A stretch of DNA of 64,000 bases, taken from assembly GCA_032622095.1 (NCBI GenBank), contig CP136065.1:244527474-244591473 (forward strand), written 5' to 3'. Shown in pieces: positions 47,116 to 59,391 of this stretch (positions within the stretch are counted from its first letter, which is position 1; each line of letters starts with the position of its first letter). The stretch is from Siphonodentalium dalli (lineage: Eukaryota; Mollusca; Scaphopoda; Gadilida; Siphonodentaliidae). The notes below the pieces were generated by a model. That model was given only the letters and a program-made list of their open reading frames with translations. It was not told where the DNA came from and did not search any database. Position numbers and translations under genes: made by a program.

Positions 47116-48496
47116 CCAATACTGACCGTCTTCATGCACTCCCTTAAATAAATAACAAATTGTCCACTACCTGGCGGTAATTGTCAAATAATAAGTAAAT
47201 ATATATAATATATGTAATATAATATAATGTAATATAATATAATATCCGCAGACCAGATTCAATTGTACATGTAGGCATCGAATGTCAACTATAGAGATTG
47301 TATGTAAATAAGGACAGAAAGACAGTGAACGTTAATATTAGTCATACTATAGTAATGGGCTATGTTCAATGCATGGGTGTCACTATAGTAGCTGGTCACA
47401 TCGAGTTCATTACGTTATATTTAAATGATCTCATCGCATGTGTATCAAAACAATACAATGTTTACCGACAAGGACGAGTACGGAAATGGTCCTTTTGGGT
47501 ATCAAGTTATCAACCCATTTGAGAAGAGGAAACTCTTTTAATGGGTACCCTGATAAATTTATCATGCATCCATTGAGAAGCTCTTCAAATTGTTTTCTAT
47601 CCAATCTTCATGGATTCTGGGTATATTATCCACATTAGGCGGAACCACAACTTGTATGAGTACATGGCCACGTTTGCAGAAATGGGCTTCTTCCCCAAAC
47701 CAAGCACAATTGAAGGCTATGCAGTGAAACAATATATGACTGCCACATCCGAAATTACATCTCAAGTGGAAATTGTAGCCGCTCTCGATTTCTTTCGGAA
47801 TATGAAGCCTAGTCGTACGTCCTCCTGGCCATGGAGAAGATGGGGATTAGGTTGGGCCAACGTTAAGTATATCACCATATCAGTTCGAATGGCTAACATC
47901 CACAACATGGCAACAATTATGTTTGTAAACTTTGTGGGAAATTGTACCACAATCAAGTAGATCATAATTATGTTCTTGCACTGCTTCTATCCACATACCA
48001 CTGATTTCAAAAACCAGTTCTGGAACCGAAAAATTAACATCTTCGATTTATCGACGATCCTAATTATGGACCGCCTATCACCACTAGATTTTTGATGTAT
48101 TCATTTGGCTGCCAGTCGCTGATTGGGATGGATTCCAAAACCATAAACAACGAGGGTGCACTTTTTGTAGAATGTTTTTCGTTCATATGCATTTTGTGCA
48201 CCATTTAGTCCATGTGTGTGTACCATCACACAGGTGCATCGGGAAACAGAATTGTTGTTATTGGTGGAACAGACATGTATAACGTCATGTTATCGTGAAC
48301 GGCACATTATCGTATTATCTTTATTATTTAGATGTATATCGTGTTGTTTATAACGTCTCTCTTGTGTGGAGAAATAAAAAATCTCTTTCTGAATCGACTT
48401 TGAGATACTGGATGACTTTTTGCATGTTTATGAGACCCTGTGTGACTTTTTGAATGAAAGCATGCGACAACTAAAAATTCAGCCATAATCCATGTA

Positions 48497-48563
48497 AAAC
48501 CACAGGTCCCCAGATTCAGTATTATTGGAGGTGGCGTCAATCTTAGTTATGGGGACCTGTGGT
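48497..48563. repeat. Short inverted repeat (mini-MITE), 67 bp
   Basis: ACCACAGGTCCCCAG is mirrored by GGGGACCTGTGGT. Confidence 0.6.
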
Positions 48564-49499
48564 ATAAACGTGACGGGCGAGTGCATGTCCGTTTCCGCTG
48601 TATGTTAGATCTTTATCTATACAATATGTCTTGACACGACCTACACGAATCTCTTATACAGGATGGGTTACTGTAAAATTCAACGATAACTGTACTCTGA
48701 CAGAAGAAGCTCCCAAGCCCAACACACCTTCTGGTGTATCATTTATCATTTAGTGATTCCGGTAGTTGCCGGTGTGCAAACAGAGCATATAACATGTACA
48801 TCCCCGATGCCCGTGCAGCATGAACTAGACGAACTTTTATATTGTGCTTTACGTATATATGAACTAAACTGACTATAAATATGAATTGATCTAGGCTACC
48901 GTTATAAATATGCATATGAACTAGACTACCGTTATAAATATGTATATGAACTAGACTATCTTTATAAATATGTATATGTACTTATTTAGACTATCTTTTA
49001 TAATCGATCCCAAATCATACACGAAGTATCAACCAGAATATTTAGCAAAATATGTCCTAGTGTTTAGTACAAAGACCACAACAATGTATGTGTATGTGTA
49101 CGTCTACACGAAGCAGGAGTATTTACCCGCTGTCAGTCAGTTCTCCCAGATCAAACGATTTAATAATTTTTTTGCGAATGTTTTCAAAAGTGTTTTTGCT
49201 TTTGCTCACTAAATATTTTCAAGCAGAAACGGTCAAAATGCGAAGTATATCATACGCATCTTTGACATCCCAAATACGGTTTGGCGACATTTCATCGCAG
49301 GATCGATCCGCGGCTTTGACACCCGAAATTATGCTGGGTAGCCACACTTGATCGCGGATAGTATTTTTGCGAACCGCTCTGTAGGCTAGACCTTTTCGAA
49401 GGGTGTAGGGAAGCATCACGTTATCAATTTATGATAAAATCGGAAATGAGCCGGAATTTCCATTAAATTTATCGGGGTGAGAGCAAACTATGCTCGCTA

Positions 49500-49772
49500 T
49501 CCCATTGAGGGAACATTTCGCTTTACGAAATTAGGTTTTGGATGTCACCATTCAATTGGGAGATATATAGATTCATCTGAGGGAAGATATGTTCATATAT
49601 CAAAACGTGGCCTGGTTTGACGATACCTTCCGGGTTGGTGAGACCACGTACACGGGGGTGAACATCCGCCAGGGTACCCCAAGTCAAATTTGATTGAAAT
49701 CGGTCCAGGGATCTGGGAGAAATATCCAGACAGACGGATCCTACTCTGTTGTTATATATAAAGATGACAAGC
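49500..49772 (+). mobile_element. LINE (RTE-like) 3' end
   Basis: CAAATTTGATTGAAATCGGTCC, then CCAGACAGACGG and TATATATAAAGAT, is a typical RTE-like 3' terminus. In copy 2 (to 60352) the last part is missing. Confidence 0.55.
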
Positions 49773-51737
49773 AGTCACCATGCCAGATTTGTATTCTTTA
49801 GTTGTTGTAAGAGTGACAGATAATCTGAGTTAATAGACATGCAAATAATTCACTGATTGGCATGATGCACTGATGAAAGTTTTTTCTAGGCATTGGTAGT
49901 CACATTAATGCTTGAGCCAATTACTCACCCATTTCCATGCACGCACTGATCTAGGCTTAAAGGTTTAGTTACATCAGGACAAGTTTATTTATTTCATTTT
50001 ACATTTCTCGAAGCTTCTTTCCGAAGGGTGTAGGGAAGGAAGTTGTTCATCTCAGCGTCCCATGTACAACATGTCTTAGCTTAATGTCAATTCCACTAAG
50101 GCCCATATGAGGTCCCAGTAACATACATATGTTTTTGTTATAATATGTTTTAAACTGTTACAAATGTCATATATGTGCACACAATGTCTTTAGTAAAACA
50201 TTTGCATGGCAAAAAATGTTTTTTTGACACTCAGACCACCCAGCCACCACGACATACCTTCCTGCTAATTTTGTATTACCCCTCCCCCGATGTGATGATA
50301 TGATTCTTGCTCGCTACAGTTTCGATCAAAATTTAACACTGAACCCTATGGAGAATTTCTTATTTTTCAAGAACGTTGACAGTACTATCACTTAATGGCG
50401 ATCGGGTGCCGTTATATACGACGATACACACTCACGTTTGACACATTGTAACTATCAGTAATATAATAGCTGCAATAGACGATATAGTTATGTCTAAAAA
50501 ACAGCAATTGGCAAAAGTATGTGTCGATTGGTTTTGTAATGTCACCTATAATATGCAGCCCGTTGAATCAAACGAACAAATTCTTAACAAGACTGAAGTT
50601 TCCCGATGCGACTACATATTATATTATTGTTATATTGATAATTATTGTCAAACGACTAGTGCTTGAAACGACATTGTAAATCATAATGAACTGTAACATC
50701 ACAAATACACAGGTAGATGTTAGTCGTTCATATATAGCTATTGACTCCTTCATTGTCGTTGGAGCCTATCCCATGCACAAACACTGGGAGGTTATGTGTT
50801 TTCGCAGGACTTGTGCTACTGACAAAGGGACCTTTCGGTGCAGCTGAGACATTTACTGTAGCATTATGGGCTTTGGTCCCACACTTACCATGCCAGTTGC
50901 ATTTGGCGAGCTTGAGTACAGCTACCGAAACTCAACATTCACCATTCAAATTTCAACCACAATTAATATCCCGTTTCATGTATAGCTGTGACAATCAAGT
51001 AAATTCAAGTAAAGTCGGAGAGCTGCTCATGAGAACTGAAGGAGTATAACTTTCACCAGAAAAAAACGAAGGGTACGCAACTTAAGCTGAAAGGGTATTT
51101 ACATAATTATAGGATTGGATTTCGCGCTCAAATTAATCCCGGCTGTGCGTGGGATCAGCGTTAGATTGGAACATGCGTTGTGAACCTCATAGACAAGTTA
51201 TCGGATTGACGTGAACTGTCATTAGCTCGACAAAGGTCGCAGGAGCGGCAGAATGATTGGAAAATTAAAGTAACCAAGCCTGCAACCTCTGCATCGCCGT
51301 AGACGGCACTGCCATCTTAATGTAGTCTAATATTAATATTTAAAATATCATTGCGATTATGAGAGTCAAGCAAACAGTTGAAATAGAGAAAGTTAAATTT
51401 CTAGCAAATTATACCAGTCCCAACGAAAACTCTGTGCATTAAGTCACATTCTATGAGCCTGTGTATACTTATTCCCCTCTTTTGAAAGGTTGATCCGTGT
51501 TGTGGTGCTTTCACGAATACCACATATTCAGCCTGTTCTCCCAAAAAAACTAGCACATTATCTGCTTATAATCGAACTTGTTTCAGGTTGATACTCTGCT
51601 TAGAATAGCCTCATTTTGAGTCGATAATCTGCTGTAAAGAAATATCAATGTAATTTCTCCTTGTTTGTTATAGAACTGTTTTTCGTCGGTTAATGGACAC
51701 GTTACTGGACATTAACCCTGACTTAACGCGAAAAAAA

Positions 51738-54514
51738 GTGGCCGTGTAGACACTAGACAAGATGGCGTCCATCATGGCCGCCGTTTTTTTATGACTAGAC
51801 ACTAAGTCAGTTTGATGCAAATTATACCGGGAACATCCTCTCAAATATATACAAGATGGCTGCCAAATGGCCACCGGAAGTGGAAATATGTCGTGTTTTC
51901 ACTAATAGCTTCTAGATCAGTTTCTGCAGAATTGAACTGGTTGAGAATTGTGACTTTAGTTTGTATTTTTTTATGTTAACTGATCATTTGAGCAAGGAAA
52001 TATGGGGTCCTAGTCGCTACCTAGTCGCTACCTATCCCTCACATATTCTATTTTATAGAACGCGGTATAAAATTTCACCAAAAACATAATAATCACAATT
52101 TGGAATCTAGTCATATTTCAACAAGAAATGAGCAGAAATTTGTAATGTAAGTGAGGCATACCATTACCCATGAATATTCCAACTCACCGGAACAGAAATT
52201 GTTTCTTCAAAATGGCTGCCAAAATGGCCGCCAAATTATGGAAATGGTATTTATTGCCTCAGCGTGCCATGAAATCGCTTACAAGTTGTGGATGATAGAT
52301 ACAATTCCATATCCTGCCTGCTATATATTGTATACTAACATGTCTGATGCACCGTGATTAATTGTTACTATTGTCACCACTGGCATTACCAGAAATATTA
52401 GATTTTTCTCTCTCAATCTTGACTTAAATATCGGCAAAATTTCACTTGTCAGGTTTGGACCATTTTTTTGTTTAATATGTAATTACCTTTGGTATGAAAG
52501 GTGTTTAGTGTGCTGATCTATCTTAATGTGTCACAGTGCGTATTTATAGACCAATTTACTCAATTTCCATAATGACAACCAAATTTGGTGAAAAGTTTAT
52601 TTTTTATATGTATCCCGAACATTATTCTCCGCTGTTCCGAAAATTGCTATATGACTATGGGTGTGGCGAATATGTATACAGGAAGTGACTGTATGGCTAA
52701 TTGTGAGGTGAATAGGTATAGAAGGATTGACTTATGACCATGAACGTGGTGATTATGTATAATGGAGTGACTAATAAAAGATAATAAAAAATGTATAGAA
52801 GGAGTGAATGTATGAACATGAATGTGGAGGGTATACATAAGTGTGATCATATATGGTCATGGGTGTGCGCTATGTATATATATCGAGAGGCTATGTTGTC
52901 ATTGGTGATGTGCATAGGTATACATGGAGTGACTATATGGTCATGGTCGGGGCGTATATGTATATATTGAATGACTATTTTGCCATGGGTGTGGCGAATA
53001 TGTATACATTGAGTGACCGTATGGCCAATTGTGAGGTGAATATGTATACAGAGATTGACTTATGATCATGAACGTGGTGATTATGTATAATGGAGTGACT
53101 ATAAGGTCATGGGTCATGTGTGGGAGTGTACCAGGTGTGCATGTAAAGCCACTAATGGCTATATGGTCATTGTGGTATGATCGGGTATAACCAAGTGTGG
53201 CTGTATGGTCATGGGTCAGGTGTATGTGTACAAAATGATCGACTATATTGTCATTTGTTTGCTTATGTATATATGACTGGCACCTACCTGGTGGGCTGTA
53301 CATGTGTATATTCGGTATCTATAGTTTTCCGCAATAACTCAAAGATATATTAATCGATAGAGAGGTCATGTTAGAGAGTTCTCCATCTTGATGGCATTTA
53401 TGCACAATGGAGGAAACGTTAAACGATTTTACGGACAATAGTTGTAATTGGACAAAGTTGCCACATATCATGGTCCATTTCAGTTCCGTTTAAAAATTAT
53501 GCCATTTCCCTTTCAAAAACACGGTCAGAATCCCAAAGAAGTTTTTAGCACAATTCCACACTGTATACTTTAAAATGAACTGTACATGCCTCATAAGGTA
53601 CTGGGACAACCAGAATAGCATATTTAATTATCAGTTGATTAACATGTATGTTTAATAACCAAGTGAGTGAAACTTTGCGACATTTTCTGAACAGCAGAAA
53701 ATTTTTGATATTTTAAGATAGATCAAAACAATGAACACCTTTAGTACCAAAGATAGTTACATTTTACTTGAAAATAAAAAGATCCAAACCTGTGAAATGA
53801 TTTTTTGTCGATATTTATATCGGTTGTGAGAGAAAAATCTAATATTTCTTGTAATGTCAGTGGTGACAGTAGTAACAATTAACCAAGGTGCATCAGACAT
53901 GTTAGTGTTATATGCATAAAAGGCAGAATAGCGAATTGTATACATCAACCACAACTTGTAAGCGATTGCAAGGCACGGTGGAGAATATCTACAATTTCGC
54001 TTATTAAGGCTTATTTTGACGGGCATTTTTGTAGCCATTTTGAGCCAAAGTAAATTTTGGTTCCAATGAGTTGGAATATTCATGGGTAATGGCTATGTCG
54101 CACATTCACTACACAGTTCTGCTCATTTCTTGTTGAAATATGACTATGATCCCAATTGTGATTCTATGTGAGAAATTTTATACCGCATTCTGTAAAATCG
54201 AATTTTTGAGGGATCGGAAGGGGCTAGGACCCCGATAATTGCATATTTCATTGCTCCAATGATCAGGTTAGAAGATAAAATGCAAAATAAATCACATTTC
54301 TCAACCAGTTCCAAAACAAAATTCCATTTCCCGTGGTCATTTTGGCGGAGATCTTGGATAGGGTGTTTCAATTTTATAAGAAGGTGGCATTATGCCTTAG
54401 CTTCACAAGAATACATACATTTGTTGTCATGTGTGCATCAAATTTAATTTGTTCCTAGTCTGAAAAACGGTGGTCATGATGGACACCATCTTGCCTGGTG
54501 TCTACACGGCCACA
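51738..54514. mobile_element. Long-TIR element, ~2.8 kb, with minisatellite core
   Basis: GTGGCCGTGTAGACAC at 51738 is mirrored by GTGTCTACACGGCCAC ending at 54514. Pairing continues for roughly 700-800 bp on each side with moderate divergence (AAGATGGCGTCCATCATGGC against its complement). The core (52640-53300) is a ~45-50 bp repeat with GTGACTATATGGTCATGGGT. No transposase is present. Confidence 0.7.
52640..53300. repeat. ~45-50 bp degenerate minisatellite (copy in segment B1)
   Basis: Repeats of 'GAGTGACTATATGGTCATGGGTGTGGCGAATATGTATACA' with variation; same array at about 62860-63480. Confidence 0.8.
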
Positions 54515-55011
54515 TGCCAACATCGCTTAAAAGTTGAAGGACATAATAAGGAAGAACAGGAGTGGGGTGAAGTTAAATCCGGGAGGGGTGCAGGGGCACC
54601 TTATCAGCTCCCGGGCTATATCACTGAGTCATGCGTCTCAACCACATTTTTTGTCAATTAATGTACCTGGTGGCTTAAATATATCGCGTGTTGATATTAT
54701 AAAATCACATATAATCACAGTAGCTTACAGATAAGAACAATTTTCTTAGTAACGTCGCATATATGATAGCTATTAAGTGACAACACGGTAAGCATTGAGC
54801 AAATCACCAACATCAGTATCCACAGGCTACAATGTTATTTTTGATCGCAAATGTACCCTACAATTCTTATCTGACGACAACAACATCCTCAAACATACAT
54901 TAGTAATACAGAGTAATACTTAATATGTGTGCCAAACGCTCTTTTTAATTCTTAAACCGTACAAAAAACTTGGTTCCGCTACAAATTCAGGCTGGAAACA
55001 GGTAGATTGTG

Positions 55012-57147
55012 AACACCCACCCCCAAAATTGATGAAAATCTTGTAAATTCTAAATAATGTGTTGTTGGCAGGGTAAAGGTCTCTCATTGTGTCTGCACCG
55101 GAACTGAGAGAATGCTGACCAAGTACACCCACAAAACAATAAACAAAGCATATGGTTGAAAAATATGCCAACAAAACCAGTGACAAAACCTTTAAAAACC
55201 CAAATATTTAGCGTTATAAAGGTAAAATACCCACTTTAACAGGATGTTGTGTCCCTTATTAGCAATAGGTTAAAATATGTGCATGTGTAAAGTAAAAACA
55301 CCATCAATGTGATTAAATAAACACAGTTCCAGGAATGAGGGAACCATGAACTTTTAAGAAATATGAATTTCTATGTTAGTTACAATGTATGTATTTTGTT
55401 GTATTTATGTTACATTATTTATGTTGTATGCAGTTGTATACAGTTTTATATGTTATATCTCACTGTGACCACTCATGAGATACTTCGGTATTCACTCAAA
55501 ACACGCAGGTATCCTCTATGTATAATAAGTTAAAAAAGCCATGATAAACTATGAGAAAATATGAGAATGGATTTTTTTTCATTGCAATTTTGTTCCTCGA
55601 CCAAAACCGGACCCACCCCATGGTTTCAACTGTTAAAGGGAGAAATTGTGGAAAACAATTAAAATATATAGGCCCCCTCACTTGCATAAGGCTATAGTAT
55701 GTAATCCTATTAGGGCCACTTCCTAATGGCGCTTTCGGCGCACTTTTTGTCGTTTTCGGCGCGCGCCGAAACATACCCTAATGGCGCACTTTTTGTCGCT
55801 TCCGGCGCGCGCCATTAGGGAGTGGACCTAATAGTATGCCTAATGGCGCTTTCGGCGCGCGCCGAAAGCGACAAAAAGTGCGCCATTAGTAACGCGCCGA
55901 AAGCGACAAAATGTGCGCCGTTACGGCGCACATTGTGTCGCTTTCGGCGCGCCGAAACATGCGCTAATATCGCACATTTTGTCGCTTTCGGCGCGCGCGC
56001 CGAAAACGCCGAAAGCGACAAAAAGTGCGCCGAAAGCGACAAATAGTGCGCCGTACCGGCGTATATTTTGGCGCTTTCGGCGCTTTCGGCGCTTTCGGCG
56101 CTTTCGGCGCGTTACTAATGGCGCACTTTTTGTCGATTTCGGCGCTTTCGGCGCATCGCGCCGAAAGCGCCGAAAGCGCCGAAAGCGCCATTAGCAAGTG
56201 GCCCTAATAGGATTCCATATTATAGCGTGCACTACTATGTCACTACTATATGAATCTGATTGTTTCAATTCATTTTGAAGCTGTAATTGTCTTAGAAATT
56301 ATTTTTGAAAAATTGCATGACATCAGAAAAAATCTGCATTCCGGGCTCGGGGACACCCACCCACCTTGTATCCCGTAATTTTTGTCCGACCCCTCCCCCC
56401 CCCCCCCCCCGGATGACAGATATAATACAAGTGCAGATGGATACGTATTTATTTGAGGGAAATGTTCCGATAATATGTTCAACAACGTTTGTTGAACATA
56501 TTATTTGAACATTTCCAAAGGGAAAACTACTCATCTGTGAGTATTTAGCATAGAAAGAGTTCAAATTAAATTCTTTGTACGATCACCTGTACATCCCTGC
56601 AAATCAATACTAGACCATTCCGATGTACACTTTTTGTTAATGGTATGGAATAAATCAGAGGAGCAAGTATGCATGTACATTAACATATATATATACAGTG
56701 AGTAGCATCGTGTGTAGGGAATTTAAATTGTATTGTTTTTCCAATATTTTATTGGCAACATTATACACAATACCGCTTTAATAAGTTACTCCCTGGTCAC
56801 TTCTCTGTTCTGATACAAGATGAATAACTCTATTCGCCATGCTTAATCTCAGTATACAAAAAATGTATTTCTTTTCACGCCCTCTTCGTCATCTTGGTTC
56901 AGTTTTAAGATAGGATTTGTTTAATACATACACTTCTGCATTATATCCTGTCCAATTTAAAGTCGGTATGCATGTTTCCAAGATCCAAAATACGAAAGTT
57001 CTCAATATGAACTGGTGCTTAGTTCCAGCCTATTTGTCCCACATGCTATGTCTCTTAAAGTGGCCCATCGTATCAAAAAGCATACTATAATTGAGAAAAT
57101 TGGATCTTCCGCTTGATGGCCAACATAATAGTGGAGTCTCCCATCTT
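55012..57147. repeat. Segmental duplication A, copy 2
   Basis: Direct second copy of 26334-27911. It is longer because of a 523 bp MITE (55698-56220) and ~27 bp at 55306-55332. 54515-55011 before it holds nothing recognised. Confidence 0.9.
55698..56220. mobile_element. GC-rich palindromic MITE, 523 bp, TATAG-flanked
   Basis: The ends are TATGTAATCCTATTAGGGCC and GGCCCTAATAGGATTCCATAT. Direct repeats TATAG lie at 55693-55697 and 56221-56225. The empty site is preserved in segment A copy 1 (near 27000). The interior is built of GGCGCTTTCGGCGC and GCGCCATTAG words, a period of nine bases and many nested palindromes. Confidence 0.88.
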
Positions 57148-57949
57148 CCCACTTCGGCAGGCTACTTTCGTAATACAATGGCTTAAAAGGAACGCATGCC
57201 AAAATAAGGCAACCAGAATATCAGCGATATGGTTGTTGTTTATTGTTACGGTCGACCACGCGTAAATAATACTATGGATCCAAGTCGAGACTAGCTCTAT
57301 ATTGTCCAAATAAGGGATAACTCGTTTTGTTGATTGTATTCTGAAGCAGTGAATGCAATCGGATTATATGTCCAGCCAATCCAAGTTGACCGCAGATGAT
57401 TGAAGCTACTCCAGCGCGTAATCGGTTGTAACGTATCAAAACATTGCGTTTGCAATTAAGGTGGTAGTTACTCATCAAGTCATCATCTGATAAATTATAT
57501 ACATAGCAATATAATGTGATATTTTCCCAGACACAAACCTGTAACATATATACATGATACAAAAGACATTTTCAAGGTTCCAGACAACCAATAACAGGTG
57601 TGTTTTGAAAAATAAAATAAAAATCGGGGTCACTATTATGTCATTAGTGAATATTGATTAAATCATGTCGATACTTGTATATGGGTCTAAAATTATTTGT
57701 CGAAAGAAGAAGGGGTTAATGCGGTGGTATTCCTCCTTCCAATAACAAGAAAAAGTGCTGACACTCTAAATCTCTGTATTTCAAATCAATTCACATGTAG
57801 TTGTTGGGAACCTTGAGGACGTCTTAAAATAATTTGCGTTGTATGCCCAGTCTTATTTGCCTGGAAGAACTTTCATCAGGCTCAGTCCAAGACAGGCTCA
57901 GATACCTGAAACAACACGGGGTTAACATCCCCGGAATCACATTAGGGAG
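57148..57949 (-). other. Non-coding stretch downstream of LINE ORF1
   Basis: Between the end of segment A copy 2 and the ORF1 stop there is no long frame. On the minus strand a GAGCCTGATGAAAGTTCTTC-containing block just after ORF1 may be LINE 3' sequence; a 96-codon frame at 57272-57562 is unsupported. Confidence 0.4.
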
Positions 57950-59020
57950 TTACGTATGTAGTTTCCAGACGAATGGAACACTGTCGATTCCGAGCTTAGC
58001 TTCCAGTTTTTGAAGATCCTGTTGTGTGGTTAGGCGGATTACTTCACCTCCCATAAATTTGGCAAACACAACCCCGTCGTAATTCCAGGAGCTGTCTATC
58101 AGTCCCGCTTTTGCATGTTTACGACACCTACTGGCCATAAAGGATCTGAACTTGGTTAAATGTTCGTTGACAAACACTCCATTGTACTGTGATTTGTTTT
58201 TCAATCCGGTACGTCCCTTATAAAATCTTTTTCGTACCCTGTATGATGCAAATTTCACCAAGATAGTACGGTCCTTATTTGGTGCTCTGTCGTCAACCTT
58301 TCCAACATCTCCGGATCGATGAGATCTCTGTATCTCCTCCTCGGAAAGAGGCACCCCCATACCACGAGCTATACCAAGAATAATGTCGTCAGTATCCTCA
58401 TTACCTTTTTCATTTATACCGGAAATGCGAAGTGAGTCCCTCATAGTGTACGATCTCAGATCATCATTTTCGTTACGTAAGCTAGTTATCTCTCGCTGTT
58501 GATTTTCGACGATAGCTTCCAGCCGAGAAATTCTACTATCCAGGTCGTCTGCGGCCTCCTTAACAGCTTTAGTCGCTGCATGTTTCACAATATCCTCAAA
58601 CACAGATCTCAAGGTTTCTTTGACCAGAGGATTTTGAAATGCCTCAATCATTCCAGTGACAAAGTGGCTGCCTGATGTAGGTTCAGCAAACTGTCTGTTA
58701 AGGCTTAAATAGTTTGGATGGAGTGGGTTGAGTGATCCCTGAGGATATGCTGTTCCAGGTTGGGAATGTGGCAATCGCATCGTGCTATTGGCGTAAGGGT
58801 CCCCAAACACCGACGAGGAATACATGAGGGATTCATCTCTTGTTTTTTTGGAATCCATGCCAGCCAGAATGCTGTCATCAGGACCTCTATCCCGTTTCGG
58901 AGTACTACTCATCACAATTTTAGGTGCCGTCTCGTCGCTGTGATGGCTTCCGTGGCCATGTGACAGATCAATAGGATTAAGAGTATTGTCAGCGGACTGA
59001 GGATTACCTTTGTCCGACAT
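57950..59020 (-). CDS. Non-LTR retrotransposon ORF1 protein (356 aa)
   Basis: The product has a low-complexity N-terminus (1-115), then a helical coiled coil at about 155-192 (DSRISRLEAIVENQQREITS). An RRM-like domain follows at about 195-275 (LRISGINEKGNEDT..., RTILVKFASYRVRKRFY). A basic C-terminal domain at about 280-335 includes GVFVNEHLTKFRSFMASR. This layout is that of ORF1 RNA-binding chaperone proteins of many invertebrate LINEs, which coat the element RNA. The frame is fully open. ORF2 (endonuclease and reverse transcriptase) should follow on the minus strand below 57950, but the 57148-57949 stretch contains no such frame. The unit is therefore ORF1-only here, through deletion or as a HAL1-like non-autonomous form. 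Confidence 0.75.
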   Translation of the reverse strand: MSDKGNPQSADNTLNPIDLSHGHGSHHSDETAPKIVMSSTPKRDRGPDDSILAGMDSKKTRDESLMYSSSVFGDPYANSTMRLPHSQPGTAYPQGSLNPLHPNYLSLNRQFAEPTSGSHFVTGMIEAFQNPLVKETLRSVFEDIVKHAATKAVKEAADDLDSRISRLEAIVENQQREITSLRNENDDLRSYTMRDSLRISGINEKGNEDTDDIILGIARGMGVPLSEEEIQRSHRSGDVGKVDDRAPNKDRTILVKFASYRVRKRFYKGRTGLKNKSQYNGVFVNEHLTKFRSFMASRCRKHAKAGLIDSSWNYDGVVFAKFMGGEVIRLTTQQDLQKLEAKLGIDSVPFVWKLHT

Positions 59021-59391
59021 GATTGGTTGTACTTCCCCGGTCGCACAGTGTCGCGGATTGTTGATTAGCTGGTCACGGTGTCCGATCGTGCGTGAGACTC
59101 TAGATTAGTCGGTGACCACCATAGTTCAAAGGTCAACCAAGTTTTCATTGAACAATTCTCTTCAAAATACTCCTTCTGTGCCAAAAAAAACAGAGTAAAC
59201 TTATCCACAAGAGTGTTTTGAACAGGGGTCGGTACGTGTTTGATGCATAAAGTAATGGTCCGTATATATAAATTAATCCCGTTTGTTAGTCCATTATCCT
59301 GACAGAAAGAACATAACACTTCTTGTATATTTCTCCATTTGTAGACCGTTTACCGGCAGCGGGCTGTTTTCCATAAACCGGATGTTGATTG
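59021..59391 (-). other. Presumed 5' untranslated region of the LINE ORF1 unit
   Basis: This is the sequence between the ORF1 start and the left edge of segment B copy 2. It has no repeat match in the window. Its role as a 5' leader is inferred from position. Confidence 0.35.

Larger units (their letters stand above)
48762..53953. repeat. Segmental duplication B, copy 1
   Basis: The unit recurs directly at 59392-63885 with high identity. Copy 1 alone has about 345 bp at 49753-50097, ~100 bp at 50741-50855 and ~270 bp at 53343-53613. It contains a LINE 3' end and most of a TIR element. No intact gene is recognised; coding-looking text on the minus strand near 51430-51550 (EYVVFVKAPQHGS in copy 2) is unproven. 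Confidence 0.9.

Noticed and set aside
47610-47960. 116-codon frame with some protein-like text
   Set aside because: No recognisable motif, no repeat copy and no splice context; kept out of the gene list.
52941-53303. 120-codon minus-strand frame rich in His, Thr and Tyr (copy at 63145-63528)
   Set aside because: Reads through the minisatellite core of the long-TIR element.
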